This document shows, in pieces, positions 1 to 8,278 of a DNA stretch of 33,666 nucleotides. Each line of letters opens with the position of its first letter. Position 1 is the first letter of the stretch. Made by a program: the position numbers and the translations under genes. This DNA is from Actinomycetes bacterium (GTDB taxonomy: Bacteria; Actinomycetota; Thermoleophilia; Solirubrobacterales; Solirubrobacteraceae): the NCBI GenBank assembly GCA_021851525.1, contig JAJZDA010000014.1:1-33666 (forward strand), read 5' to 3'. The notes beneath the pieces were generated by a model. It saw nothing but the letters and a program-made list of their open reading frames with translations. It did no database searches and had not been told where the DNA came from.

Positions 1-8
1 TCCGATCT

Positions 9-938
9 TTGGCGTCACCCGAGCAGATGCCGGCGCGCACGGTGTCCAAAGACGCACAGCCGCGCCTCAGCATCGTTGTCATCGCCCAGGATGAAGAGCA
101 TGACATCCGTGCGTGCATCGAGTCAGCGCTGTTTGCCGACGAGCTTGTGGTGGTGGATGGCGGCAGCGTCGACCGCACAGTTGAGATCGCGGCCTCTTAC
201 CCTGGCGTGCGGGTGATCGAGCGACCGTGGGCGGGGTACGCGCCGCAGTGGAACTTCGCCATCTCGGCCGCGACTGGGGACTGGGTGATGACACTCTCGG
301 CTGACGAGGCGATCACCGCAGAGCTCGCCGTGGAGCTGCGTGAGGCGATCGAGTCGGCGCGGTATGACGCCCTGCGCGCGTCATTTCAGTTCTACGTCTT
401 TGGTCGTCACCTGCGGTTCGGCATCTTCCAGCTGCATCGAGAGCTCCGCTGCGTGCGGCGCGAGATGTTGCTGGGAATGTCTGATGACCTTGTCCACGAG
501 CATCTGCTCGCGGCACCTGAGGCCCGCAGCCACAACCTCGCCGGAAAGATCGTCCACAAGACATACGCGACCCGGGAAGAGTGCCTTCGCAAGTCCGACC
601 GGTACATCGAGCTCGAGGCCACGGAGCTGGCGGCATCCATCGAGCAGCGCGGAATGCACCTCATGCCGTTCAGCCTCCGCGACGTGCTGCGGGCGTTGCG
701 CTCCTCATCTGGAGCCGGCGTGTCTGTGCGGGAACGGCTCCGCCCGCTGAAGAACAGCCGGCCCTCCTACCTGACCTGGTTCTGTGGTCCGCTCGTGCGG
801 TTCCTGTTCGACTACGTGGTCTGCCTCGGGTTCCTGGACGGCAGCACGGGGTTGTTCCTCTCGCGTACCGGAGCGGCCTACACATATCGCCGCTATGTCA
901 GGGCACAGGAACTGTTGAGCGCGAAGCGGCCGCAGTAG
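9..938 (+). CDS. Family 2 glycosyltransferase, WaaE/beta-1,4-glucosyltransferase-like
   Basis: Probably transfers a sugar from a nucleotide donor to a growing surface polysaccharide or glycolipid on the cytoplasmic face of the membrane. The N-terminal GT-A fold is clear: LSIVVIAQDEE opens the first strand at about residue 20, followed by ELVVVDGGSVDRT near residue 48 and DWVMTLSADEAIT near residue 91. The last stands where this subfamily normally has a D-A-D-E metal and sugar-nucleotide motif; here the first Asp is Ser. The layout resembles LPS-core WaaE/KdtX-type enzymes. The C-terminal third holds a hydrophobic stretch (FCGPLVRFLFDYVVCLGFL) likely to associate with the membrane. I give the TTG at 9, but an ATG at 27 fits as well, and the frame stays open to the window edge, so the true start may lie outside. 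The flippase follows after 12 nt and RmlC after that, which supports a polysaccharide role. The acceptor and donor cannot be told. Confidence 0.85.
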   Translation: MASPEQMPARTVSKDAQPRLSIVVIAQDEEHDIRACIESALFADELVVVDGGSVDRTVEIAASYPGVRVIERPWAGYAPQWNFAISAATGDWVMTLSADEAITAELAVELREAIESARYDALRASFQFYVFGRHLRFGIFQLHRELRCVRREMLLGMSDDLVHEHLLAAPEARSHNLAGKIVHKTYATREECLRKSDRYIELEATELAASIEQRGMHLMPFSLRDVLRALRSSSGAGVSVRERLRPLKNSRPSYLTWFCGPLVRFLFDYVVCLGFLDGSTGLFLSRTGAAYTYRRYVRAQELLSAKRPQ

Positions 939-950
939 CCTGTTGAGGAG

Positions 951-2201
951 TTGGCGGAAGCGCTTGAAGAACGGGACACAAGGTCCCGACACACTCTCAC
1001 GGTCAGCCTGCTGCTGGTCCGGATCCTCGCGCTGGTGACCAACGCCGCCGTCGCGCGGCTGATCGGCAAGGCCGACTACGGTGCGGCGGGGGCGACGTTG
1101 GCCTTCGGGTCGCTCGTCGCCGTCCCGCTGTCGGCGATCCAATGGGCGGTCACGCGGCAGGTCTCGACCGCTCCGCGTGATCACTACATGCTGCGCCGGC
1201 TCTCTGCGGCCGTCTACGCCGGTGCGGCGACCATGCTGCTCGGTGGCGTGGCGGCGGCCGGGCTGGCGGATCACGCGCTTCACCTGCATGGTGTCTGGCC
1301 CAGCACGTTGCTCGGCCTGTTCCTCGCCGCTGTGCTCGTCGAGGGCATCCCGATCGGGGTTCTGATCGGTGAGGGCCGCTTCCGATACGTATCGGTCTGC
1401 GTGCTGGTGGGAGCGACGTTGAAGATCGCGATCTCAGTCATCTGGGGAGCGCTCCACCCGAACGTGATCGGACCGCTGGCCGGCGCCGGGATCAGTGAGT
1501 TCATCACCGCCCTCGCGCTCACCGTGCCGATCGCCTCACGCCTCTTCAGGCGCCAGGGTGAGCAGCACATCAGCTTCTCCGAGGTGTGGCTCTCGATGGC
1601 CGGAACCACGGGCCTTCTGGCGATCATGAGCATCGACACGATCGCTGCTCGCCATTGGCTGACAGGCCCGGCCTCCGGCCTGTATGCGGTCGCCTCGGCG
1701 CTCGGCAGTGGTGTCTTCTTCGTCTCCTCCTCCGCGATCGCGGCTCGCTACGCCGATGTCTCGCGAGGCGCCGCGCAGGGGCAGAGCCGGGCGTTCTGGG
1801 TGGGGCTCACGGAGGTGGCGGGCCTCGCCGTGATCACCTGCGGGGTGCTGGTCCTGGCTGCTCCGCTGGCCATCAGGATCGTGTTTGGCGCGCAGTACGG
1901 CGGCGCGCGCTCAGCGCTGATCGTGCTGAGCTTCTCATACGCGCTCCTGGGGGTCCTCTCCTACCTCGTCAACCACCTGCTCGCGCACCGCACGCGCGCG
2001 ATCCTGCTGCCCTGGATCGGGACCGCGGTGCTGACCGCGCTTGTCTTTCTGCGGCACGGCGACACGGTCGCTATCGCCTCCGACGCGCTGCTCGCCTCAG
2101 CCACGATCTTCCTCGCAATCCTGCTGGTCTCCGTGCGGCTGGAGCGCCGTCCGCGGATCCATCTGCACCTGGTGGTGCCTGAAGAGGAGCTGCTGCGCTG
2201 A
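951..2201 (+). CDS. Polysaccharide flippase/exporter (Wzx/MATE-like, MOP superfamily)
   Basis: A 416-residue integral membrane protein, likely to flip lipid-linked sugar units across the cytoplasmic membrane. It is almost wholly made of hydrophobic helices (about 12) separated by short Arg-rich loops, and begins with a Wzx-like first helix followed by an N-A-A-V-A-R-L-I-G segment typical of polysaccharide biosynthesis proteins of the MOP superfamily. A later segment, RIVFGAQYGGA, matches the family's usual FG-x-x-Y motif near helix 9 to 10. It lies 12 nt after the glycosyltransferase and before rmlC, so a polysaccharide operon is likely. The start is a TTG with a GAGGAG directly against it, a spacing too short for a normal Shine-Dalgarno site, so the initiation point is uncertain. 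The family is usually 420 to 500 residues, so this member is on the short side. The transported substrate is unknown. Confidence 0.8.
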   Translation: MAEALEERDTRSRHTLTVSLLLVRILALVTNAAVARLIGKADYGAAGATLAFGSLVAVPLSAIQWAVTRQVSTAPRDHYMLRRLSAAVYAGAATMLLGGVAAAGLADHALHLHGVWPSTLLGLFLAAVLVEGIPIGVLIGEGRFRYVSVCVLVGATLKIAISVIWGALHPNVIGPLAGAGISEFITALALTVPIASRLFRRQGEQHISFSEVWLSMAGTTGLLAIMSIDTIAARHWLTGPASGLYAVASALGSGVFFVSSSAIAARYADVSRGAAQGQSRAFWVGLTEVAGLAVITCGVLVLAAPLAIRIVFGAQYGGARSALIVLSFSYALLGVLSYLVNHLLAHRTRAILLPWIGTAVLTALVFLRHGDTVAIASDALLASATIFLAILLVSVRLERRPRIHLHLVVPEEELLR

Positions 2202-2237
2202 GGGCGCGCCGTTTGCCGGTCCATTACAGTGGCCCGG

Positions 2238-2792
2238 ATGCAGGTTCTGACGACCAGCCTCGATGGTGTGCGTCTGCTCGAGCCGGTGGTGCACGGTGAC
2301 GCGCGGGGCTTCTTCCTGGAGAGCTTCCGCGTCGACGCGCTGGCGGCGGCGGGGATCGCCGAGTCCTTCGTGCAGGACAACCACTCCCGATCCCGGCAGG
2401 GGGTCGTGCGCGGCATGCACTTCCAGCCGGGGCAGGCGAAGCTCGTGCGCTGCGCGCGTGGCGCGATCTTCGATGTGGTCGTTGACATTCGTGTCGGCTC
2501 GCCCTCGTTCGGTCGCTGGGAGGGGTACGAGCTCAACGATCAATCCCACCATCAGCTCTACGTGCCCAACGGCTTTGCACACGGGTTCTGCGTGCTCAGT
2601 GAGGTCGCCGACGTGATCTACAAGGTCAGCGAGTACTACGACCCGGCTGCGGAGGGCGGCTTCCGCTTCGACGATCCGGACGTCGCCATCCGGTGGCCGC
2701 TAGATGCCTCGGCGATGATCGTCTCCGCGCGCGACAGCTCCGCTGCGACGCTTGCGCGGCTGACGCCGTCGTTGCCGTTCCGTCAGCAGTAG
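2238..2792 (+). CDS. rmlC: dTDP-4-dehydrorhamnose 3,5-epimerase
   Basis: Catalyses the double epimerisation of dTDP-4-keto-6-deoxy-D-glucose to dTDP-4-keto-L-rhamnose, the third step of dTDP-L-rhamnose synthesis in the cytosol. The cupin fold signatures are all here: HGDARGFFLESFR near the start, RGMHFQ with the catalytic base His61, the YVPNGFAHGF strand, and IYKVSEYY with the catalytic Tyr128, followed by the DDPDVAIRWP motif that carries the dyad Asp. Length (184 residues) is normal for the family. A GTG at 2229 would add three residues; the ATG at 2238 gives the usual RmlC N-terminus. RmlA, RmlB and RmlD are not in the window and may lie upstream. The gene closes the polysaccharide block, and rhamnose is therefore a probable component of the polymer. 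Confidence 0.93.
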   Translation: MQVLTTSLDGVRLLEPVVHGDARGFFLESFRVDALAAAGIAESFVQDNHSRSRQGVVRGMHFQPGQAKLVRCARGAIFDVVVDIRVGSPSFGRWEGYELNDQSHHQLYVPNGFAHGFCVLSEVADVIYKVSEYYDPAAEGGFRFDDPDVAIRWPLDASAMIVSARDSSAATLARLTPSLPFRQQ

Positions 2793-2827
2793 CCGCACGC
2801 CGTCCGCAACTTCGGCATGATCCTGCG

Positions 2828-3799
2828 ATGCTCCGCCGCCTGACCGTCAATCAGAAGCAGTTCCGCAACGTCACCTACGTGGCGTTGGCGGCGCTCACGC
2901 TGATCGTCTTCACCGGCGCCGCGGTGCGCCTCACGGACTCCGGTCTGGGCTGCCCGACCTGGCCGCGCTGCTACGGCCACATCTACCCGCCGCTGGCGCT
3001 GCATCCGCTGATTGAGTTCGGTAACCGCGCGCTCTCGGGCTTCGTCGGCGTGATCACGCTGGTCACGGTCGTGCTGGCGTTCACGCGCCGGCCGTTTCGC
3101 CGGGACCTGGCGTGGCTCTCGCTCTCGCTGCCGTTCGGCGTGGTCTGCCAGGCGGTGCTGGGCGGCTTCACGGTGCGTGAGAAGCTCGCCCCCGGGTTTG
3201 TGATGTCCCACTTCCTGCTCTCGATGGTGATCCTGATCTTCGCCGCGTGGCTTGCCTGGAACGCGACCCATGAGCGTGGCTGGCGCGCTCCCGGCCAGGA
3301 TCGCCTGCTGATCTGGTGCGTGCGTGGGCTGAGCGTTGTGTGCGCGCTGACGCTCGGGCTGGGGACGATGGCCACCGCCGCGGGCCCGCACTCCGGCGGG
3401 CTGGTGGGGCAGCACGTCAAGCGGCTGACCTTCAAGGGGCCGGACACGCTGCAGTGGGCGGTCAACCAGCACGCGACCCTGGCGGCCGCCTTCGGCGTGC
3501 TGACGATCCTCGTGTGGCTGCTCAAGCGCAGCCGCGTCGGTGAGCTCGACCCGCTGGAGCCGCTCACCGTGATGGGGGTCCTGCTGGCCGCCCAGGGGCT
3601 GGTCGGCGCAGTCCAGTACGAGCTGAAGCTGCCCGGGCAGATGGTCTGGGTTCACGTGGTGCTGGCGACCGTCACCTGGCTGGTGTCGCTGTGGGCCGTG
3701 GCGCGGGAGGGCCGCGTCGGCCCGCGCGTGCTGGCAGAGTCGGGAGGCACAGTCGCTACGATCGTGACCGAATGGTCGCAGAGCGTTCAAGTGCGCTGA
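2828..3799 (+). CDS. ctaA: Heme A synthase (COX15/CtaA family)
   Basis: Oxidises the C8 methyl of heme O to a formyl group to make heme A for aa3-type cytochrome oxidase, in the cytoplasmic membrane. The 323-residue protein has eight predicted helices in two four-helix bundles. Motifs: DSGLGCPTWPRCYG near residue 37 (the extracellular loop cysteine pair), IEFGNR with Glu63, MSHFLLSM with His128, NQHATLAA with His215 and WVHVVLATV with His276. These match the Glu57, His123, His216 and His278 positions of the Bacillus subtilis enzyme; the His60 equivalent is Asn66, a form I recall from other actinobacterial members. The frame is open further upstream into rmlC, but the family N-terminus begins at the ATG at 2828. 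The 3' end overlaps the response regulator start by 28 nt. No ctaB or oxidase subunits are in the window. Confidence 0.92.
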   Translation: MLRRLTVNQKQFRNVTYVALAALTLIVFTGAAVRLTDSGLGCPTWPRCYGHIYPPLALHPLIEFGNRALSGFVGVITLVTVVLAFTRRPFRRDLAWLSLSLPFGVVCQAVLGGFTVREKLAPGFVMSHFLLSMVILIFAAWLAWNATHERGWRAPGQDRLLIWCVRGLSVVCALTLGLGTMATAAGPHSGGLVGQHVKRLTFKGPDTLQWAVNQHATLAAAFGVLTILVWLLKRSRVGELDPLEPLTVMGVLLAAQGLVGAVQYELKLPGQMVWVHVVLATVTWLVSLWAVAREGRVGPRVLAESGGTVATIVTEWSQSVQVR

Positions 3800-4518
3800 G
3801 CCACGGCGGCTCAGACGGCGACGTTTCGCTGAGCATCCTCGTCGTTGACGACGAGTCGGATCTGCGTGAGATGCTGACCCGCTCATTCTCACGCGAGGGG
3901 CACCGCGTCACAGCCGTGCCTGAGGGGCGTGCCGCCATCGACCGTGCCAGCACTGAGCACTTTGACATCGTCCTGCTGGACGTGGCGCTCGGTCCGGGGC
4001 CCGACGGGTACGAGGTCTGCCGCACGCTGCGCGGGCGGCGCAACGTGGTGCCGATCATCATGCTGACGGCGCTTGACTCCGAGGCCGACGCCGTGCTCGG
4101 GCTGGAGGCCGGTGCCGATGACTATGTGACCAAGCCGTTCGGCCTGGCGGAGCTGCGCAGCCGCATCCGCGCGGTGCTGCGCCGCGCCGGACCGCGCTCC
4201 GGGGGGATGAGCTCGGACATCCTCACGGTCGGCGAGATCTCACTGGACCGCTCACGGCGCGAGGTGAGCGTCGGCGGTGAGCAGGTCAAGCTGACCTTCA
4301 GCGAGTTCGAGCTGCTGGACGCGCTGATGACAGACCCGGGCCGCTTGCTCAACCGCCAGGAGCTGCTGCGCGCCATCTGGGGTGACAGCGCCTATCGCGA
4401 CCCGCGCGCGATCGACGTGCACATCCGACACCTGCGTGAGAAGCTCGAGCCGGAGCCCGACAAGCCGACGTACATCCTCACCGTGCGCGGTGCTGGCTAC
4501 AGGCTCGGCAGCGCCTGA
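3772..4518 (+). CDS. OmpR/PhoB-family response regulator
   Basis: A two-domain DNA-binding response regulator of 248 residues. The receiver domain shows the acidic pair Asp26/Asp27, phospho-acceptor Asp70 in the LLDV strand, the switch Thr99 in IIMLTA, and Lys121 in VTKPF. The loop after Asp70 (ALGPGPDGYEV) is two residues longer than the usual LPGMDG form. The C-terminal winged helix runs from about residue 150 to the end and carries LTFSEFELLDALM, RAIWGD and VRGAGYRLG, typical of the OmpR class. I place the start at the ATG at 3772, inside the end of ctaA; the frame is open further upstream but the domain does not extend. The cognate kinase begins 8 nt downstream. The signal and target genes are not evident; the overlap with ctaA suggests co-transcription with it. 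Confidence 0.93.
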   Translation: MVAERSSALSHGGSDGDVSLSILVVDDESDLREMLTRSFSREGHRVTAVPEGRAAIDRASTEHFDIVLLDVALGPGPDGYEVCRTLRGRRNVVPIIMLTALDSEADAVLGLEAGADDYVTKPFGLAELRSRIRAVLRRAGPRSGGMSSDILTVGEISLDRSRREVSVGGEQVKLTFSEFELLDALMTDPGRLLNRQELLRAIWGDSAYRDPRAIDVHIRHLREKLEPEPDKPTYILTVRGAGYRLGSA

Positions 4519-4526
4519 GGACGGGG

Positions 4527-6074
4527 ATGTTCGCGCGGCTGCGCTGGAGCGCCTTCGGGCTCCGTGGCCGGATCGTCGGGACGGTTCTGGTGACCACGGT
4601 GGTCACCCTCGGCGTCGCCGCGCTGGTGCTTCTGCCACGCCTCGAGAGCGTGCTGGAGACGGCCTCCAAGAGCTCGTTGAAGTTCGAGATCAAGGGCGCC
4701 CACACGAGCCTTCAGCGGCTCAGCCAGATCGACTACTCCTACGTGCCGCTGATCTCCAGCAGCAACCGTGAGGTCCGCCAGCTGGCGCTGCGCACCGTCA
4801 ACCGCCTGGAGGCCGTTGAGCAGCAGCTGAGCGCGCAGCTCGGGAACGCTGCGGTGACCCTCTACGGCTCGGTCGACAAGTACGGCACCGGCCACCCGAT
4901 CGGCGGGCGCTCGAGCCCCAACCAGCCGGCCACGGCGATCCAGCCGGTGAGCGACGCATCCGACGTGGCCACCGCCGCCACCCTGCGGCGGACCGTCTTC
5001 GGGTTTGGCAACAGCGGCGGCTCGCAGGTGGTGCGCGCCGCGATCTGGCTGGGGCCATCCGCCGACGCGGTGCTGGCGGTGCGCTCCTCGATCGGTGAGA
5101 TCCCCAACGCCGTGGCCGCCGTGCGGCGCGCGTTTGAGATCGCCGCCGCTGCGGCGATCCTGATGACGCTGGTGATCGCGATCCCGCTCGCCGGCACGCT
5201 CGTCAGCCGTCTGCGGCGGCTGCGCCAGGCGGCCCTGCACCTGGCGATCGACGGCAGCGGCCGGGCCGGCTTCCCGGTGGATCGCGCGCGCGATGAGGTC
5301 GGTGACCTGGCCCGCTCGTTCTCGATCATGCAGCGCCGGCTGCGTCAGCAGGAGGAGGCTCGCCGGGCGTTCGTCGCCACCGCATCGCATGAGCTGCGCA
5401 CGCCGCTCGCGTCGCTGGAGGGGATGCTGGAGCTGCTTGCCGACGACCTGCAGGCGGAGCAGTTCGACCTGGATGACGCCAACGCGCTGCTCGATCGCGC
5501 GCGGGCGCAATCCCGGCGGCTGGCGCGGCTGGCCGCTGACCTGCTTGACCTCAGCCGCATCGACGCTGACGTGCCGCTGCGCTCGGAGCCAGTCGAGCTG
5601 TGTGAGCTGGCGCGCGCGGTGGCAGCCGAGTTCGACGTGTCAAACGGGGAGCGCGGGGTCTCCACGGTGCTCCAGGAGCAGCAGGCGCCGGCCTGGGCGC
5701 TCGCTGACCCGGGCAGCGTCGCGCGGATCCTGCGGATCCTGCTGGACAACGCCCTGCGGGTGGCGCCCGCGGGCAGTGAGGTGCGGCTGATCGTCAGCGC
5801 CGCGCCGGCGCCCGCGGTGAGCGTGATTGACAACGGGCCCGGTGTGGCCCCGGAGGAGAGAGCGCTGATCTTCGACCGCTTCAAGCGTGGCACGGAGACC
5901 GGTGGCGAGGCCGGCTTCGGACTGGGCCTGGCGATCGGCAGGGAGCTTGCGCAGCGGATGGGCGGCACGCTGGTGCTGGCCGACACGGAGCGCCCGGGAG
6001 CGACCTTCACGCTCACGCTGCGCCCCACGGGCGCTCCCTCAACGGAGCTGCTGGACAGCACGGTCAGCGTATGA
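4527..6074 (+). CDS. Membrane sensor histidine kinase (HAMP-HisKA-HATPase)
   Basis: A 515-residue sensor kinase that pairs with the response regulator just upstream. In order: a short cytoplasmic N-terminus, a first membrane helix at about residues 14 to 38, an extracytoplasmic sensor region of some 160 residues with no domain that I recognise, a second helix at about 201 to 225, a HAMP linker (RDEVGDLARSFSIMQ), the dimerisation and phosphoacceptor helix with His288 in ASHELRTPLASL, and an ATPase domain with the N box (LLDNALRVAP), G1 box (VIDNGPGVAP), F box (IFDRFKRG) and G2 box (GFGLGLAIGRELA). All catalytic motifs are intact. The gap to the regulator gene is 8 nt, so the two are co-transcribed. 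The N box reads DNALR where most kinases have an aromatic or Lys at the last position; this is common in actinobacteria. Confidence 0.93.
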   Translation: MFARLRWSAFGLRGRIVGTVLVTTVVTLGVAALVLLPRLESVLETASKSSLKFEIKGAHTSLQRLSQIDYSYVPLISSSNREVRQLALRTVNRLEAVEQQLSAQLGNAAVTLYGSVDKYGTGHPIGGRSSPNQPATAIQPVSDASDVATAATLRRTVFGFGNSGGSQVVRAAIWLGPSADAVLAVRSSIGEIPNAVAAVRRAFEIAAAAAILMTLVIAIPLAGTLVSRLRRLRQAALHLAIDGSGRAGFPVDRARDEVGDLARSFSIMQRRLRQQEEARRAFVATASHELRTPLASLEGMLELLADDLQAEQFDLDDANALLDRARAQSRRLARLAADLLDLSRIDADVPLRSEPVELCELARAVAAEFDVSNGERGVSTVLQEQQAPAWALADPGSVARILRILLDNALRVAPAGSEVRLIVSAAPAPAVSVIDNGPGVAPEERALIFDRFKRGTETGGEAGFGLGLAIGRELAQRMGGTLVLADTERPGATFTLTLRPTGAPSTELLDSTVSV

Positions 6075-6190
6075 GCCGCGGGCCCGTGCCGGGCTGCCGG
6101 TCGGCGCCTCTGTGAAGCCGCGCGCGGCAGGCGGCCCGGAAGCCGCTCAGGCGTGGTTAGCATTGATCTCATGTATGGACTGGGAATCTG
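6075..6190 (+). promoter_or_regulatory. Intergenic gap with small hairpin and weak promoter-like element before dedA
   Basis: After the kinase stop codon there is a small GC hairpin (GCCCG, loop TGC, CGGGC at 6082-6094), which may be a weak terminator. Further on, TAGCAT at 6158-6163 fits the TAnnnT pattern of an actinobacterial -10 box about 28 nt before the DedA start, but no convincing -35 box lies at the right distance. A GGGA at 6184-6187 could serve as the ribosome site for the ATG at 6191. Confidence 0.3.
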
Positions 6191-6844
6191 ATGCTCACGC
6201 TCGCGGCGATCATCAGCGTGTCGGGCAGCCTCGGCTACGTTCTGCCGGCCCTCATCGGCCTGGAGTCGATGGGCGTGCCCTCGCCGGGGGAGACCGCGCT
6301 CGTGCTGGCCGCGGTGCTGGCCAGCCAGGGCAAGCTGAACATCTGGCTGGTGATCGCGATCGGCGCGGCCTCCGCGATCATCGGTGACAACCTCGGTTAC
6401 CTCTTGGGGCGCCGGCTGGGCCGTGAGGTCCTGGTGGCGCGCGGCCCGTTTCACGCGCGCCGGGCGCGGCTGGTCGGCCTCGGTGACCGTTACTTCGCCA
6501 GGCATGGCGCAAAGACGGTCTTCATCGGTCGCTGGATCGCGCTGATCCGCTTCGCCACCGCCTGGCTGGCCGGGATCAACGAGATGCCGTTCCGCGTCTT
6601 CTTCCCGTGGAACGCGCTGGGCGGGATCAGCTGGGCGCTCGCGTATGGCCTGGCGGCGTACTTCGGCGGCAACGCGTTCGTGAGCGTGGCCAGCAACGTC
6701 GGGCTGGTGGCGGCAGGGGCGCTGGTGGTCGCGCTGGTGGTCGGCTTCGGCTACGTCAAGTTCCGCGAGCGGCGCATCGAGCGGGGCCTGGACACGGAGG
6801 CCGACGAGCCGACGATCCAGGCCGTGTCAGAAGAGCCTGCGTAG
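6191..6844 (+). CDS. DedA family membrane protein (VTT/SNARE-associated domain)
   Basis: A polytopic inner-membrane protein of 217 residues from the DedA family, whose members are implicated in lipid carrier recycling, membrane potential and envelope integrity. Sequence hallmarks are SPGETALVLAAVLASQG (residues about 36 to 52), with the conserved acidic residue of the first re-entrant segment, GAASAIIGDNLGYLLGRRLG, and the FIGRWIALIRFATAWLAGINEMPFRVF segment, which holds the conserved FxGR and the glycine-rich motif. Terminal helices flank an acidic cytoplasmic tail (EADEPTIQ). Length is typical. It stands alone in its transcription unit and meets msrB tail to tail over a GC palindrome. The exact lipid substrate, if any, cannot be read from the sequence. 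Confidence 0.9.
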   Translation: MLTLAAIISVSGSLGYVLPALIGLESMGVPSPGETALVLAAVLASQGKLNIWLVIAIGAASAIIGDNLGYLLGRRLGREVLVARGPFHARRARLVGLGDRYFARHGAKTVFIGRWIALIRFATAWLAGINEMPFRVFFPWNALGGISWALAYGLAAYFGGNAFVSVASNVGLVAAGALVVALVVGFGYVKFRERRIERGLDTEADEPTIQAVSEEPA

Positions 6845-6863
6845 CCCGCCCCGCGGGGCGGGC
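6844..6863. terminator. Perfect 20-nt GC palindrome between convergent dedA and msrB
   Basis: A perfect 20-nt inverted repeat (GCCCGCCCC, centre, GGGCGGGC) begins on the last base of the DedA stop codon and lies between two genes that converge. It has no T-tract on either side, as is usual in GC-rich actinobacteria. A bidirectional terminator is the likely role. Confidence 0.55.
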
Positions 6864-6895
6864 CCGGCAAGCGTCAGGCGGCGGACCGCCGCGGC

Positions 6896-7315
6896 TCAGC
6901 TCGAGGCCTGGAAGCCGAGCGCCAGTGAGTTGATGCAGTAGCGCAGCCCGGTCGGCTCGGGCCCGTCCTCAAAGACGTGGCCGAGGTGGCCGCCGCAGTT
7001 CCTGCACAGCACCTCCGTGCGGATCATGCCGTGGCTGTGGTCGGGCCGCTGGATCACGTTCTGGCTGTCCAGCTGGTCGTAGAAGCTCGGCCAGCCGCAG
7101 TGCGAGTCAAACTTCGTCTCGGAGCCGAACAGCGGCGCCCCGCAGCCGCCGCAGTGGTAGATGCCGTCGTCCCGAAGGTCGAGCAGCGCTCCGGTGAACG
7201 GCCGCTCGGTGGCGGCGTTGCGCAACACCTGAAAGGCCTCCGGCGAGAGCCGCTCGCGCCACTGCTCGTCGGTCAGCTGGGATGCATCCTCTGTGGGAAT
7301 GTCTTCGCGTTCCAT
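6896..7315 (-). CDS. msrB: Peptide-methionine (R)-S-oxide reductase
   Basis: Reduces the R epimer of methionine sulfoxide in proteins, using thioredoxin, in the cytosol. The protein has 139 residues from the ATG at 7315. Zinc ligands are present as two CxxC pairs, C55-GG-C58 and the [12 protein letters not shown] pair near residue 101; the SHCGWPSF segment includes the residue that often resolves the disulfide (Cys73), and the catalytic Cys is in RYCINSLAL close to the C-terminus. All expected motifs are intact. The frame remains open for 57 further codons upstream, but that part is low-complexity Ala/Arg and lies outside the family, so the ATG before EREDIPTED is preferred. It is a separate enzyme here, not fused to MsrA. 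Confidence 0.94.
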   Translation of the reverse strand: MEREDIPTEDASQLTDEQWRERLSPEAFQVLRNAATERPFTGALLDLRDDGIYHCGGCGAPLFGSETKFDSHCGWPSFYDQLDSQNVIQRPDHSHGMIRTEVLCRNCGGHLGHVFEDGPEPTGLRYCINSLALGFQASS

Positions 7316-7446
7316 GCTGAGCACGTTAGCGCGCCGCGCCGTGGCGGCGTGAGCGCCCGACGGGAGTTTCGCCCCTTGCTCGCGCTGGTCCCCGCCGCGC
7401 GCGGCGTCGCGTGCGGCGTCGTGCGCGGCCGCGGTGCTGGTGTCGG

Positions 7447-8262
7447 TCAGTCGGTGGCGATCGGCCGCCGCGGATCGCGGCTCCACTCAGACCAGGAGCC
7501 GACGTACAGGCGCCCCGGTCCCAGGCCGGCACGCTCCAGCGCCAGCAGGTTGTGGCAGGCGCTCACGCCGGAGCCGCAGTATGAGATCACGGGCGTGCCC
7601 GCGAGGATCCCGGCGGCGGCAAAGCGCTCGCGCAGACGCTCCGGCTGCCCGATCAGCCCGTCCGCCTCGATGTGCTCCCTGGTCGGGACGTTGCGGGCGC
7701 CGGGGATGTGCCCGGAGCGGGGGTCGACCGGGTCGGGGCCGCCGTGAAAGCGGGAGCTGTCACGGGCATCGATCATCACGTCCGTGGTCTGCCCAAGCTC
7801 GTCGATCGCTGCGAAGCGCTCCCGCGGCCAGGGGCGCGCCGTGAACTGCGCGGGCGGGCGGGCCGGTGGGGTCTGGCGCTCGAGCTCCCGCTCGGGCCAT
7901 GCGCCCAGGCCGCCGTCCAGCAGCGCCGCCTGACCTCCGGTGATGCGCAGCAGCCACACCAGCCGCGCGGCTATCACCCCGCCGCAGTCGTCATAGGCGA
8001 CCACCACGTCAGCGTCACCGATCCCCAGGGCGCCGAGCTGCGCCGCGAAGCGCTGCGGCGAAGCCAGCGGATGCCTGCCGCGCAGATCATCCTGATGGGG
8101 CTCACTGAGCGCCTCCTCGAGCTCCACGTAGACCGCGCCGGGGATGTGCCCGGCCTCATACGCGGGGCGCCCTGGCCGTCCGTCCAGATAGAAGCGCAGG
8201 TCCGCCAGCACCACCTCATCCCGGTGCTCACGCAGCCAGTCAACGCTCACGAAGGGCTCCAT
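7447..8262 (-). CDS. sseA: Thiosulfate/3-mercaptopyruvate sulfurtransferase (two rhodanese domains)
   Basis: Transfers a sulfane sulfur from thiosulfate or 3-mercaptopyruvate to cyanide or a thiol. The 271 residues form two rhodanese domains. The N-terminal domain (residues 1 to about 130) is the catalytically silent one: its loop position reads [16 protein letters not shown]. The C-terminal domain carries the active loop C-G-S-G-V-S-A-C, with the sulfur-accepting Cys first. [12 protein letters not shown] and [16 protein letters not shown] are the CH2-type motifs of both halves. A CGSG loop argues for mercaptopyruvate over thiosulfate, though this rule is not strict. The start is the ATG at 8262; the same frame continues upstream only through a 24-bp repeat array. 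It is transcribed away from the helicase gene. The symbol reflects family similarity, not proven substrate. Confidence 0.9.
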   Translation of the reverse strand: MEPFVSVDWLREHRDEVVLADLRFYLDGRPGRPAYEAGHIPGAVYVELEEALSEPHQDDLRGRHPLASPQRFAAQLGALGIGDADVVVAYDDCGGVIAARLVWLLRITGGQAALLDGGLGAWPERELERQTPPARPPAQFTARPWPRERFAAIDELGQTTDVMIDARDSSRFHGGPDPVDPRSGHIPGARNVPTREHIEADGLIGQPERLRERFAAAGILAGTPVISYCGSGVSACHNLLALERAGLGPGRLYVGSWSEWSRDPRRPIATD

Positions 8263-8278
8263 CGAACAGACCGTAGCC

